Assembly: GCA_022826045.1 (NCBI GenBank)
Contig: JAJDVQ010000102.1
Span: 1 to 64,000 of the forward strand
From: Acidimicrobiia bacterium
Lineage (GTDB): Bacteria > Actinomycetota > Acidimicrobiia > Acidimicrobiales > Poriferisodalaceae
Direction: 5' to 3'
DNA: 64,000 nucleotides
The position numbers and the translations under genes were made by a program. Shown here one piece after another: positions 33,253-41,364 of this stretch; within the stretch, counting starts at the first letter, position 1, and each line of letters begins with the position of its first letter. The notes beneath the pieces were generated by a model, which searched no databases, was not told where the DNA came from, and saw only the letters and a program-made list of their open reading frames with translations.

Positions 33253-34575
33253 CTAACGCCGGGTGACTTGGACGGGCAGGTGGGTGTAGCCGTGAATGAA
33301 CGACGAGAGCGAGCGCTCGGGCTCGGCTTGGACTTCGATGCGCTCGAAGCGCGGCAGGATCTCCTCCCACAGCACCCGCAGCTGCAGCTCGGCCAGCCGG
33401 CTGCCGAGGCAGTAGTGAAAGCCGTAGCCGAACGAGAGATGACTGGCGGCGTTGTGACGCTCGATGTCGAGGTCGTCGGCATTGTCGCCGAAGACGTCCT
33501 CGTCTCGATTGGCCGACACGTACCACATCAGGACCTGATCGTCCTTGCGGATCTGCTTGCCCCCGACCTCGCAGTCCTTCGTGGCAGTCCGCCGCATGTA
33601 CGACAGCGGTGTCTGCCAGCGGATGATCTCCGGCACGAAGCCGGCGATGAGATCGGGATCCGCCATGAGCTTGTCGTACTGATCGGGGTACTTGTTGAGC
33701 GCATACACACTGCCCGACATGGTGTTGCGTGTGGTGTCGTTGCCGCCCACGATCAGCAGGATCAGATTGCCGAGGTGGGCTGCGGCAGGAAGGTGGCTGG
33801 TGGCATCGCCGTGGACCAGCATCGAGATCATGTCGTTGCCGGGGTTGGTCCGCCGCTCTTCCCAGAGCCGCTCGAAGTACGGGAGGCAGTCGGCGAACTC
33901 TTCGCGCCGCTGAGCGCTGGTCTCGACGATCCCATCCGGACCGGGGATGGTGGTGACCAGGTCGGACCATCGGGTGAGCTTGCGGCGGTCTTCCAGCGGG
34001 AAGTCGAACAGGGTTGCCAGCATCAGCGTCGTCAGCTCGACCGAGACGGTGTCGACCCAGTCGAATGTCTCGCCCTCCGGCAGGGAGTCGAGCACCGTCA
34101 TCGCGCGTTCCCGGATGAGCGACTCGAGGTCTCGCAGGTTGGTCGGGGCCATCATCGGCTGGACAGTGCGGCGCTGGGGGCGGTGCTCGGGCGCGTCCAT
34201 GGTGATGAACGAGTCCAGCGGTGTCGTCGGCGGCAGATCGGTGTCTGGGGGCGGTCCGACGGTGATGCCGTGAGCCGAGCAGAACGTCTCGTCGTCGCTC
34301 TCCACCTCGCGGACGTCGGCCCATTTCGTGACCGACCAATAGCGTCCTGCGGAACCCAGCTCGTTGAAGTGGACAGGATCCTCCCGACGCAGGCGTGCGA
34401 AGTGATCGTGCCAGCGATCCTCGCGGAACAGATGAGGGTTCAGCGGGTTGATCTCGTCGATGGCGAGATCGGCGGCGGGCGGCACGCCCGCCCCGAAATG
34501 CGCCTGCTCGCGATCGGGATTCACGGCGCCGCCGGCCCGCCATTCCTCCCGTTCAGCCTCGGTTGCAACCGCCAT
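33253..34575 (-). CDS. cytochrome P450
   Basis: The 440-residue bacterial class I P450 has the I-helix oxygen-binding motif VGGNDTTRN, the K-helix ExxR in VPEIIRW, and the heme loop FGYGFHYCLGSRLAELQ with axial ligand C389. It needs ferredoxin and reductase from elsewhere. The heme loop (FGYGFHYCLG with an aromatic instead of the more common FGxGxHxCxG small residue) recalls the CYP125/CYP142/CYP124-type steroid and fatty-acyl hydroxylases, but this is only a hint. GAGGGAG precedes ATG 34575 by 7 nt. Second gene of the operon, 74 nt after the acyl-CoA dehydrogenase. Confidence 0.88.
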   Translation of the reverse strand: MAVATEAEREEWRAGGAVNPDREQAHFGAGVPPAADLAIDEINPLNPHLFREDRWHDHFARLRREDPVHFNELGSAGRYWSVTKWADVREVESDDETFCSAHGITVGPPPDTDLPPTTPLDSFITMDAPEHRPQRRTVQPMMAPTNLRDLESLIRERAMTVLDSLPEGETFDWVDTVSVELTTLMLATLFDFPLEDRRKLTRWSDLVTTIPGPDGIVETSAQRREEFADCLPYFERLWEERRTNPGNDMISMLVHGDATSHLPAAAHLGNLILLIVGGNDTTRNTMSGSVYALNKYPDQYDKLMADPDLIAGFVPEIIRWQTPLSYMRRTATKDCEVGGKQIRKDDQVLMWYVSANRDEDVFGDNADDLDIERHNAASHLSFGYGFHYCLGSRLAELQLRVLWEEILPRFERIEVQAEPERSLSSFIHGYTHLPVQVTRR

Positions 34576-34649
34576 GTCGGCTCCCTCGCCACTCTGTGCT
34601 CTGCGCAGGGCTGTGTTCCGGCCGCGTGTCGCCGACCGGCCCGCCAACT

Positions 34650-35798
34650 TTAGGGGGACGGTTCGCGAGGCAGGCCGAGCACCCGCTCGCCGATGATGTT
34701 GCGCTGGATCTCGCTGGTGCCCCCGGCGATGCGCATGCCCGGCGCGTACAGGAACGCTTCGGTCTCATCCGAAGACAGCATGGCATCGGCGCCGCGCAGG
34801 CTGGCGCCGATGGCGACCTCGTCGTAGCCGAGTTCGCTGTTCGCCAGCTTGGCCACTGGCGCCATGCGCGGATCAGCGCCGTGCAGCTCCATCAGCGCCG
34901 CCAGGGCGTTGCCCCGGGCGTGCAGCTCAGCCAGCGACTGCCGACCCAGCGGCCCGGCATCGCCTGCCGCTTCGATCATCTTGACGAGGCGTTTGCGGAG
35001 GCTGATGACCCCTGACGAGCCGGCGCCGCCGCGCTCGTCTTCCAGCACTGCCATGGCGACGCCCCAGCCGCCGCCGCGCTCGCCGAGCAGTGCGTCGGCG
35101 GGCATGGCGACGTCATCGAAGAAGACTTCGCAGAATTCGCTGTCGCCGGTCATCTGCTTGATCGGGCGCACTTCGATGCCGGGCAGCGTCATGTCGAGCA
35201 GGAAGAAGCTGATGCCGCGGTGCTTGGGGGCATCGGGCTCGGTGCGGGCCATCAAGATGCCGTGCTCGGCAAACTGCGCGTTCGATGACCACACCTTCTG
35301 GCCGTTCAGCACATAGTGGCCGCCGTCAGGCACCGCAGCCGAGGTGAGCCCGCCCAAGTCCGAGCCGTTGCCGGGCTCGCTGAACAGCTGGCACCACAGC
35401 TCCTCGCCGGTCAGGATCGGGCGCAGGAACTGCTCACGCTGGCGTTCGGTGCCAGAGCGCAGGATGGCCTCGCCGGCCAGCACGATCCCCTGCAGGTTCA
35501 GGTACGGGGCAACGCCTGCGCGTTCGCACTCCTCCATCCACACGCCGGTGTGCGCCCGGGAGAGCCCGCGACCGTCGTGCGCCGTCGGCCAATGGAGCCC
35601 CGCCCAGCCGTGGTCGTAGCAGTACCGCTGCCAGACGCGGGCCTGATCATGCAGCGCGGGCACCAAGATCGCGCCATACGCGGGGCACGCCACGCCGGTT
35701 TCGACGGCGTCCCGCAGGAATGCAGCCGTCGTCTCGCGGAACGTCTCAAGATCGACGGCCGTCGATGAACCGGCGGATGTGTCAGTTGCCGCAATCAT
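34650..35798 (-). CDS. acyl-CoA dehydrogenase family protein
   Basis: The 382-residue flavoenzyme shows LFSEPGNGSDLGGLTS (FAD contact), LNGQKVWSSNAQFAEHG in the middle domain, and a C-terminal RIAGGTSEIQRNIIGERVLG, typical of the FadE26/FadE-like actinobacterial branch. That branch often forms heterotetramers with a partner dehydrogenase in steroid side-chain breakdown; no partner is adjacent. It is first in the operon with P450, LLM oxygenase and hydrolase. ATG 35798 follows a -10 box at 7 nt. Confidence 0.88.
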   Translation of the reverse strand: MIAATDTSAGSSTAVDLETFRETTAAFLRDAVETGVACPAYGAILVPALHDQARVWQRYCYDHGWAGLHWPTAHDGRGLSRAHTGVWMEECERAGVAPYLNLQGIVLAGEAILRSGTERQREQFLRPILTGEELWCQLFSEPGNGSDLGGLTSAAVPDGGHYVLNGQKVWSSNAQFAEHGILMARTEPDAPKHRGISFFLLDMTLPGIEVRPIKQMTGDSEFCEVFFDDVAMPADALLGERGGGWGVAMAVLEDERGGAGSSGVISLRKRLVKMIEAAGDAGPLGRQSLAELHARGNALAALMELHGADPRMAPVAKLANSELGYDEVAIGASLRGADAMLSSDETEAFLYAPGMRIAGGTSEIQRNIIGERVLGLPREPSP

Positions 35799-35811
35799 GA
35801 CGCTCACCGTA
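35799..35811 (-). promoter_or_regulatory. TANNNT -10 box for the acyl-CoA dehydrogenase/P450 operon
   Basis: On the minus strand TACGGT (35806-35811) is followed after 7 nt by ATG 35798. This would start a leaderless four-gene mRNA. A plus-strand promoter for the M20 gene lies 63 nt away, so the two are divergent. Confidence 0.45.
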
Positions 35812-35873
35812 GCCGTGGCTGTGCAGCTGCGACCAAGATCGCTGGCTCGCCACCCGGGGTGCAAGCGCAGTCG

Positions 35874-35885
35874 TAACATCGCCAT
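35874..35885 (+). promoter_or_regulatory. TANNNT -10 box, leaderless start of the M20 peptidase gene
   Basis: TAACAT at 35874-35879 is 6 nt before ATG 35886; no ribosome site could fit in this gap. Confidence 0.5.
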
Positions 35886-37250
35886 ATGGGCGATCTCGAC
35901 CACACCAATCCGGCGCTGACCAACGAGACCATCGAGCTGCTGCAGCAGATGATCTGCAATGCCTGCGTCAACGACGGGACCGTTGAATCGGGCGAGGAGG
36001 TTCGCAACAGCGACCTGCTCGAGACGTACCTGGAGGGCCCTGGCGTCGACATGCAGAGCTTCGAGTCGGAGCCTGGACGCCGATCACTGGTGGCCCGCAT
36101 CTCGGGAACCGATCCGTCGGCGCCCAAGCTGTGCCTGATGGGCCACACCGATGTGGTGCCGGTGAACGCCGACGGCTGGAGCCGGGATCCGTTCGGCGGC
36201 GAGCTGGTGGACGGCGAGGTGTGGGGGCGCGGGGCGGTCGACATGCTCAACCTCACCTCGTCGATGGCGGTGGCGTTCCGTCACATCGTGCGCACCGGTT
36301 ACCGGCCGAAGGGCGATGTCATCTACTTCGGCGTTGCCGACGAGGAAGCCGGCGGCACCTACGGCGCCAAGTGGATGGCCGAGCACAACTGGGACGCCAT
36401 CGAGTGCGACTACGTGCTGACCGAGTTCGGCGGCATGCCCAACCACACGCCCCAAGGCACCAAGATCACGCTGGCGGCGGGCGAGAAGGGCATCGGCTGG
36501 CGCCGGCTCACCGTGCGCGGCACGCCGGGTCATGGCTCGATGCCGTTCGGCACCGACAACGCCCTCATCAAGGCGGCCGAGATCGTGCGCCGCATCGCCG
36601 AGTACCGGCCGGCCCCGCAGCTCACCGAGATGTGGCAGCACCATGTCTCGACGCTGAGGGTCGACGACGAGACACGAGAGGCGCTGCTCGACCCGGCCCG
36701 CGTCTACGACGCTGTGGCCGGCATCGATGCACCCGGCTTGGCGCGCCACCTGCATGCATGCAGCCACACCACGTTCAGCCCGAATGTCGTGGGCGGCGGC
36801 AACAAGACCAACATCATCCCCGACAAGGTCGAGATCGAGGTCGACATCCGCACTGCCCCGGGCGATCCCGTCGCCGTGAATGAGCACCTACAGGCAGCGC
36901 TCGGCGAGCTGTTCGACGAGGTGGAGATCGAGCACCTTCACGACGATCCCGCCAGCTTCTCGCCCACGAACACGCCGATGTGGCAGCTGCTGAGCGAGCT
37001 GATGGCCAAGGCTCACCCGGGTGCGCCGGTGATCCCTCAGCTGATCGTGGGAGCGACCGATGCCCGCTTCTTCCGCCTGAAGGGCGCCGTGGCCTACGGG
37101 GCCGGGCTGTTCAGCAACCGGGTGAACTCCAGCGACTTCATGCTGCGGTTCCACGGCAACGACGAACGCGTCGATGTCGATTCGCTGGCGCTCACCACGC
37201 AGCTGTGGATCGATGTGGTCAAGAACCTGGGCGACACCGCCAGCAGTTGA
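35886..37250 (+). CDS. M20-family metallopeptidase/deacylase
   Basis: The 454-residue protein is an M20 dizinc hydrolase (ArgE/DapE/CPG2/acylase type). Metal and catalytic residues are clear: H87 and D89 in GHTDVVP, bridging D119 in GRGAVDM, general base E153 and ligand E154 in DEEAGGTYG, E180 in LTEFGG, and H423 in RFHGND. The dimerisation domain (about 215-330) includes GTPGHGSMPFG. Substrate is an acylated amino acid or dipeptide; it cannot be named. A role as ArgE (which could replace ArgJ) is possible but untested; the gene is 25 kb from argC. Confidence 0.87.
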   Translation: MGDLDHTNPALTNETIELLQQMICNACVNDGTVESGEEVRNSDLLETYLEGPGVDMQSFESEPGRRSLVARISGTDPSAPKLCLMGHTDVVPVNADGWSRDPFGGELVDGEVWGRGAVDMLNLTSSMAVAFRHIVRTGYRPKGDVIYFGVADEEAGGTYGAKWMAEHNWDAIECDYVLTEFGGMPNHTPQGTKITLAAGEKGIGWRRLTVRGTPGHGSMPFGTDNALIKAAEIVRRIAEYRPAPQLTEMWQHHVSTLRVDDETREALLDPARVYDAVAGIDAPGLARHLHACSHTTFSPNVVGGGNKTNIIPDKVEIEVDIRTAPGDPVAVNEHLQAALGELFDEVEIEHLHDDPASFSPTNTPMWQLLSELMAKAHPGAPVIPQLIVGATDARFFRLKGAVAYGAGLFSNRVNSSDFMLRFHGNDERVDVDSLALTTQLWIDVVKNLGDTASS

Positions 37251-37258
37251 GCCGCCAA

Positions 37259-37276
37259 CCGGCCAGCGTGGGCCGG
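37259..37276. terminator. hairpin between convergent genes
   Basis: CCGGCC (37259-37264), 6-nt loop AGCGTG, GGCCGG (37271-37276) lies 8 nt after the M20 stop and before the convergent lipoprotein stop. There is no U-tract, as is common for actinobacterial terminators. Confidence 0.45.
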
Positions 37277-37311
37277 AACAGATCCGGTCAGCTTGGTGTG
37301 ACCAGTCGGGA

Positions 37312-38013
37312 TCAGCCGGTGCAGGCCACCCTCGGCTCAATGTGGGGAAGCCGCCCGGCTCGCAGTGAGATCACCGCGCCCGCCTCGTCGACTTCCCACA
37401 CCACGCGCTTGTCGATGTCGGGCTCGTCCACCGGCACGTACTGGATCGCCGAGAGCCCGGGTCCGTCTTCGATCCTGTCGCCGAATGCCTCGATGATCTC
37501 GCTGCGGGTGGCGCCGATGCCGTAACCCGAGATCGTCGTGATCGAACCGGATTCGATGTCGACGCGCACGATCTCGGCGTTGACGGCCAGGAACCGGACG
37601 CCTTCGGGACCGTTCTGCACCGTGTAGTAGCGGCAGGCGTCCGAGCCGCCTGGGACGGCGATCATCAGCGCACCGGCAGCAGCGTGGGCATCATCGAGAG
37701 AGTGGCCGATCTGCACCGGTCCCAACCCGGCCGTGGAGAGCTTCGACTCGACGGTCACGGCAGGACCGTCAGGCTCGTCTTCTGCCATCGCATCGTCGGC
37801 TGCTGTCGTCGTCGGCGCGGCAGTGACCATGGCGGGGGTATCGGCCTCGGTCTCGGTCATGGCGCCGTCTTCAGCGGCAGTGGTCGTCGCCGCGTCCGTC
37901 TCGTCGTCGCTGAGCAGACCGCAGGCACTGACCAGCAGCGCAACGGCCGGAGCTACAGCCAGAACACGCCAATGCGCGGCAGTGCTTCTGAGGCGGGAGT
38001 CGAGTTGATGCAC
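37312..38013 (-). CDS. putative lipoprotein of unknown function
   Basis: The 233-residue protein has a basic N-terminus, a hydrophobic stretch and a lipobox ALLVSAC at about residues 26-32, so it should be lipid-anchored outside the membrane. A Thr/Ala/Glu-rich linker follows (about 35-85). The C-terminal domain (90-233) begins TAGLGPVQIGHSLDDAHAAAG and includes ISGYGIGATRSEIIEAFGD, resembling small secreted domains found in actinobacterial lipoproteins. GTG 38013 has GGAAGG about 9 nt upstream; ATG 38034 is an alternative. The open frame running further upstream is antisense to the amidohydrolase gene. Confidence 0.7.
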   Translation of the reverse strand: MHQLDSRLRSTAAHWRVLAVAPAVALLVSACGLLSDDETDAATTTAAEDGAMTETEADTPAMVTAAPTTTAADDAMAEDEPDGPAVTVESKLSTAGLGPVQIGHSLDDAHAAAGALMIAVPGGSDACRYYTVQNGPEGVRFLAVNAEIVRVDIESGSITTISGYGIGATRSEIIEAFGDRIEDGPGLSAIQYVPVDEPDIDKRVVWEVDEAGAVISLRAGRLPHIEPRVACTG

Positions 38014-38164
38014 GGCGTTCGCCCTTCCAGTCATGCTCCGGTGGGGAGTCGGCATCCAATGCAGAGTACCGAAGCCAGCGCAAGAGCGGGGAGACAACAG
38101 CGTGACGCCCCGGTGCGGCTCTAAGCTCGGCAGTTGCGGACTGGGACGAGCAGGGGAGAGCGCG

Positions 38165-39895
38165 ATGTCGCACGACACGGTCATTCGAGGCGGCCTGGTG
38201 GTCGACGGGACCGGCAGCGGTGCCAAGGTTGCCGATGTCGCCATCGACGGCGAGCGGATCACGGCGGTCGGAGAGGTGCCCGACGCCGGACGCACAGAGA
38301 TCGACGCCGCCGGCAAGGTTGTCACGCCCGGATTCGTCGACATCCACACGCACCTCGACGCGCAGCTCGCCTGGGACCCCATCGGCTCGAGCTCGTGCTG
38401 GCACGGCGTGACCTCGGTGGTGATGGGCAACTGCGGGGTCACGTTCGCTCCCGTGAAGACCGAGGACATCACCTACATCGCCGAAGTCATGGAGTCGGTC
38501 GAGGACATCCCGAAGCAGTCGATGATGCAGGGCCTTCCGTGGGACTGGCGTTCCTACGGCGAATACCTGGCCTTCTTGGACGGCATGCCCAAGGGTCTCA
38601 ACGTCGGCGGCATGGTCGGCCATGTGGCGGTGCGCTGGCACACGATGGGTCCCGACAGCCTCGACGAGCGTCCCGCATCGGAAGCCCAGATCGCAGCGAT
38701 GTGCGAGCTGGTGGACGAAGCGATGGGGTCCGGCGCGCTGGGATTCTCGACCTCGCGCACGCTGCTGCACCGCACGCCCGACGGACGCCCGATCCCGGGC
38801 ACCTTCGCCGATGACGGCGAGCTGTACGCCTTCGGCGACGTGCTGGGCCGCCACGGCCGGGGCGTGTTCGAGTCGGCGCCTCGCTTCGAGGCCGCCGGGC
38901 CGGACTTTGCCGGAGGCCGTCACGAGATCGAGGTGCTCGGCGAGATCACGCGGCGCAGCGGCCGGCCCAGCACCTTCGGCTTGGTGTACTCGGCCCGCAA
39001 GCCCGAGATGAGCGATCTGGTGCTCGGCTACGTCAGCGAGCAGAACGCCGCCGGCGCGAACCTGCGACCGCAGACCACGTGCCGTGCCATCGGCGTCGTG
39101 CTCGGAATCCAGCACCGCACACCGTGGGACCGGGCGGGCGAGACCTGGCGATCGCTGCGCGATCTCGATGTGGCTAGGCGCCTTGAGGCGATCCGCGACC
39201 CAGCAACCCGTGCAGCCCTGGTGGCGGAGGCCAACTCGCATGCTGATTCCCCAGGCAAGAACTCGACGGGCATGGCGAACTCGCTTGTCGACCTGAGCCG
39301 CCTGTACCTGCTCGATGCGGTCAACCCGAACTACCGGATCGGGCCCGACGGCACGCTCGAGGCACAGGCTGCGGCAGCCGGTGTGTCGCCGGTGGAGCTG
39401 TTCCTGGACGCCACCGACCGCTCCGAGGGAACCGTGATGCTGAGCCTGCCGGTGTTGAACCAGGACTTCGATGCCATCGAGCGGATGCTCTCCCACGACT
39501 CCATCGTGATGGGCCTCGCCGATGCGGGTGCTCACGTGGGGCAGATCATGGACTCCAGCCAGCCCACGTTCTTCCTGAGCCACTGGGTGCGCGACAACGG
39601 GTTCTTCTCGCTGCCCGAGGGCATCCGCCGGATCACTTCCGACACCGCCGACCTGTTCGGGCTGGTCGACCGGGGCCGGATCGAAGCCGGGCGGTTCGCC
39701 GATATCAACGTCATCGATGTCGACGGCCTCTCGCTGTCGGGTCCTGAGTACGTCTATGACTTCCCGGGCGGCGCGGGCCGCTACATCCAGCGCGGCAGCG
39801 GCTATGACGCCACGCTGGTGAACGGGCAGGTGTTCATGCGCGACGGCGAGCACACCGGTTCGCTCACCGGAAAGACCCTGCGCTCCACTGATTAG
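38165..39895 (+). CDS. N-acyl-D-amino-acid deacylase-type amidohydrolase
   Basis: The 576-residue protein belongs to the D-aminoacylase/dihydroorotase-like amidohydrolases. Zn ligands H61 and H63 lie in DIHTHLDAQ, C90 in MGNCGVTFAPV is the extra metal ligand known from D-aminoacylase, and GLADAGAHVG supplies the late Asp. It removes an acyl group from a D-amino acid or related amide. GGGGAGAG lies 5 nt before ATG 38165; TAAGCT at 38122-38127 may be the -10 box. The C-terminal VNGQVFMRDGEHTG is the family end. Confidence 0.85.
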   Translation: MSHDTVIRGGLVVDGTGSGAKVADVAIDGERITAVGEVPDAGRTEIDAAGKVVTPGFVDIHTHLDAQLAWDPIGSSSCWHGVTSVVMGNCGVTFAPVKTEDITYIAEVMESVEDIPKQSMMQGLPWDWRSYGEYLAFLDGMPKGLNVGGMVGHVAVRWHTMGPDSLDERPASEAQIAAMCELVDEAMGSGALGFSTSRTLLHRTPDGRPIPGTFADDGELYAFGDVLGRHGRGVFESAPRFEAAGPDFAGGRHEIEVLGEITRRSGRPSTFGLVYSARKPEMSDLVLGYVSEQNAAGANLRPQTTCRAIGVVLGIQHRTPWDRAGETWRSLRDLDVARRLEAIRDPATRAALVAEANSHADSPGKNSTGMANSLVDLSRLYLLDAVNPNYRIGPDGTLEAQAAAAGVSPVELFLDATDRSEGTVMLSLPVLNQDFDAIERMLSHDSIVMGLADAGAHVGQIMDSSQPTFFLSHWVRDNGFFSLPEGIRRITSDTADLFGLVDRGRIEAGRFADINVIDVDGLSLSGPEYVYDFPGGAGRYIQRGSGYDATLVNGQVFMRDGEHTGSLTGKTLRSTD

Positions 39896-39960
39896 TGCGA
39901 ACGCCAAGGCTTCGCCGGCGTTCACACGAAAAGGCCCTTGGCAGGTAGCGTCGATGCTTC

Positions 39961-40437
39961 ATGGCTTCTGCACCTGCAATGAACATCAACACCGATGCGA
40001 TCTGGCGTGTCACCCTCGACACGTCCAAGGGCCGCATCGTCATGGACCTCGACCCCCAACTCGCCCCGGTGACGGTGAACAATTTCGTCAACCTGGCGCA
40101 GGACGGCTACTACACGGGGCTGACCTTCCATCGAGTCGTGCCCGACTTCGTCATCCAGGGCGGCTGCCCGGAGGGGTCGGGCCGGGGCGGCCCGGGGTAC
40201 CGATTCGCTGACGAGCCCGTGACGGGCGACTACACGCTCGGTGCCGTGGCTATGGCCAATGCGGGGCCGGACACCAACGGCAGCCAGTTCTTCATCTGCA
40301 TCGACGACTGCCGTGCCAAGCTGCAGCCCGCCTACAACCTGTTCGGCTATGTGACCGAGGGGATGGACGTTGCACTCGCCATAGCGGTCGGCGACACGAT
40401 GGACACGGTCACCGTCGAAGAGATGGCTCGCGACTAG
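39961..40437 (+). CDS. cyclophilin-type peptidyl-prolyl isomerase
   Basis: The 158-residue protein carries the cyclophilin core: LAPVTVNNFVNLAQDGYY, the catalytic Arg in FHRVVPDFVIQGG, the NGSQFFIC segment and a closing MDTVTVEEM. It isomerises prolyl bonds during folding. No signal peptide, so cytoplasmic. ATG 39961 follows TAGCGT (39946-39951) by 9 nt, slightly long for a leaderless start; ATG 39979 is an alternative. Confidence 0.88.
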   Translation: MASAPAMNINTDAIWRVTLDTSKGRIVMDLDPQLAPVTVNNFVNLAQDGYYTGLTFHRVVPDFVIQGGCPEGSGRGGPGYRFADEPVTGDYTLGAVAMANAGPDTNGSQFFICIDDCRAKLQPAYNLFGYVTEGMDVALAIAVGDTMDTVTVEEMARD

Positions 40438-40480
40438 CGCGAGTAGCGTGGCCGCGGCGGCACCAGCAAGGAGAAGCCGG

Positions 40481-41287
40481 ATGAATGACACAGTGCTGTA
40501 CGAGGTTGACGATGGCGTGGCGGTTGTCACGCTGAACCGTCCCGAACGTTTGAACGCCTGGACTGGCGAGTTGGGAACCGGCTACTTCGACGCGCTTGAT
40601 CGGGCTGCCGCCGACCCTGACGTCCGCGCCATCGTGGTGACCGGAGCGGGCCGGGGATTCTGCGCCGGGGCCGACATGGACAACCTGCAGGGGATCAGCA
40701 GCGGGCAAGGCGAAGGCTCCGACGAGGCCCCGCCCCGCTTGCGCAACGAGCGCCACGACTACGCCCTCTCCATCCCCAAGCCGGTGGTGGCCGCGATCAA
40801 CGGGGCATGCGCCGGGCTGGGCTTCGTCCACGCAATGATGTGTGATGTCCGGTTCGCGGCTCAGGGGGCCAAGTTCACGAGTGCATTCGTGCGCCGCGGC
40901 CTCATCGCCGAGCACGGCGTCTCGTGGATGCTGCCCCGCGTGGTCGGCCCGTCGAATGCTCTCGACATTCTCATGTCGGGCCGCGTCTTCCTGGCCGAGG
41001 AGGCCAAGGAGATGGGCGTGGTCAGCAGGGTCTTCCCGCCCGACGAGGTGCTCGACGAGGCAGTCGGCTACGCGCGTGACCTGGGGCGTTTCAGCGCTCC
41101 GTGGTCGATGGCCCAGATCAAGCGCCAAGTATGGGGACATCTCGACGAGGCACGCAGCGAGGCCTTGGAGGAGTCCAACGCCATCATGCGGGAGTCGCTC
41201 ACTCGACCGGACTTCAAGGAAGGCGTCCAGAGCTTCGTGGAGCAGCGCGACCCCAACTTCGAGCCGGTCTCGGCTGCCTCTGATTGA
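40481..41287 (+). CDS. enoyl-CoA hydratase/isomerase family protein
   Basis: This 268-residue crotonase-fold enzyme has GRGFCAGADMDNL and NGACAGLGFVHAMM (oxyanion hole) and RRGLIAEHGVSW, where the Glu is the second acid of true hydratases. The C-terminus (RPDFKEGVQSFVEQR) is typical. AAGGAG lies 8 nt before ATG 40481. TAGCGT at 40444-40449 is a probable -10 box with a 30-nt leader. Standalone gene; the acyl-CoA substrate is unknown. Confidence 0.87.
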   Translation: MNDTVLYEVDDGVAVVTLNRPERLNAWTGELGTGYFDALDRAAADPDVRAIVVTGAGRGFCAGADMDNLQGISSGQGEGSDEAPPRLRNERHDYALSIPKPVVAAINGACAGLGFVHAMMCDVRFAAQGAKFTSAFVRRGLIAEHGVSWMLPRVVGPSNALDILMSGRVFLAEEAKEMGVVSRVFPPDEVLDEAVGYARDLGRFSAPWSMAQIKRQVWGHLDEARSEALEESNAIMRESLTRPDFKEGVQSFVEQRDPNFEPVSAASD

Positions 41288-41364
41288 TCTGGGTCTGAGT
41301 CAGCTGGGATCTGATCGACTCCCTGCCCAGGGGTTCTGGCACCTGCCGGGGCGGTGACGCGACG

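Noticed and set aside
38035-38472. Upstream extension of the lipoprotein gene
   Set aside because: It runs antisense into the amidohydrolase gene and would bury the lipoprotein signal peptide.
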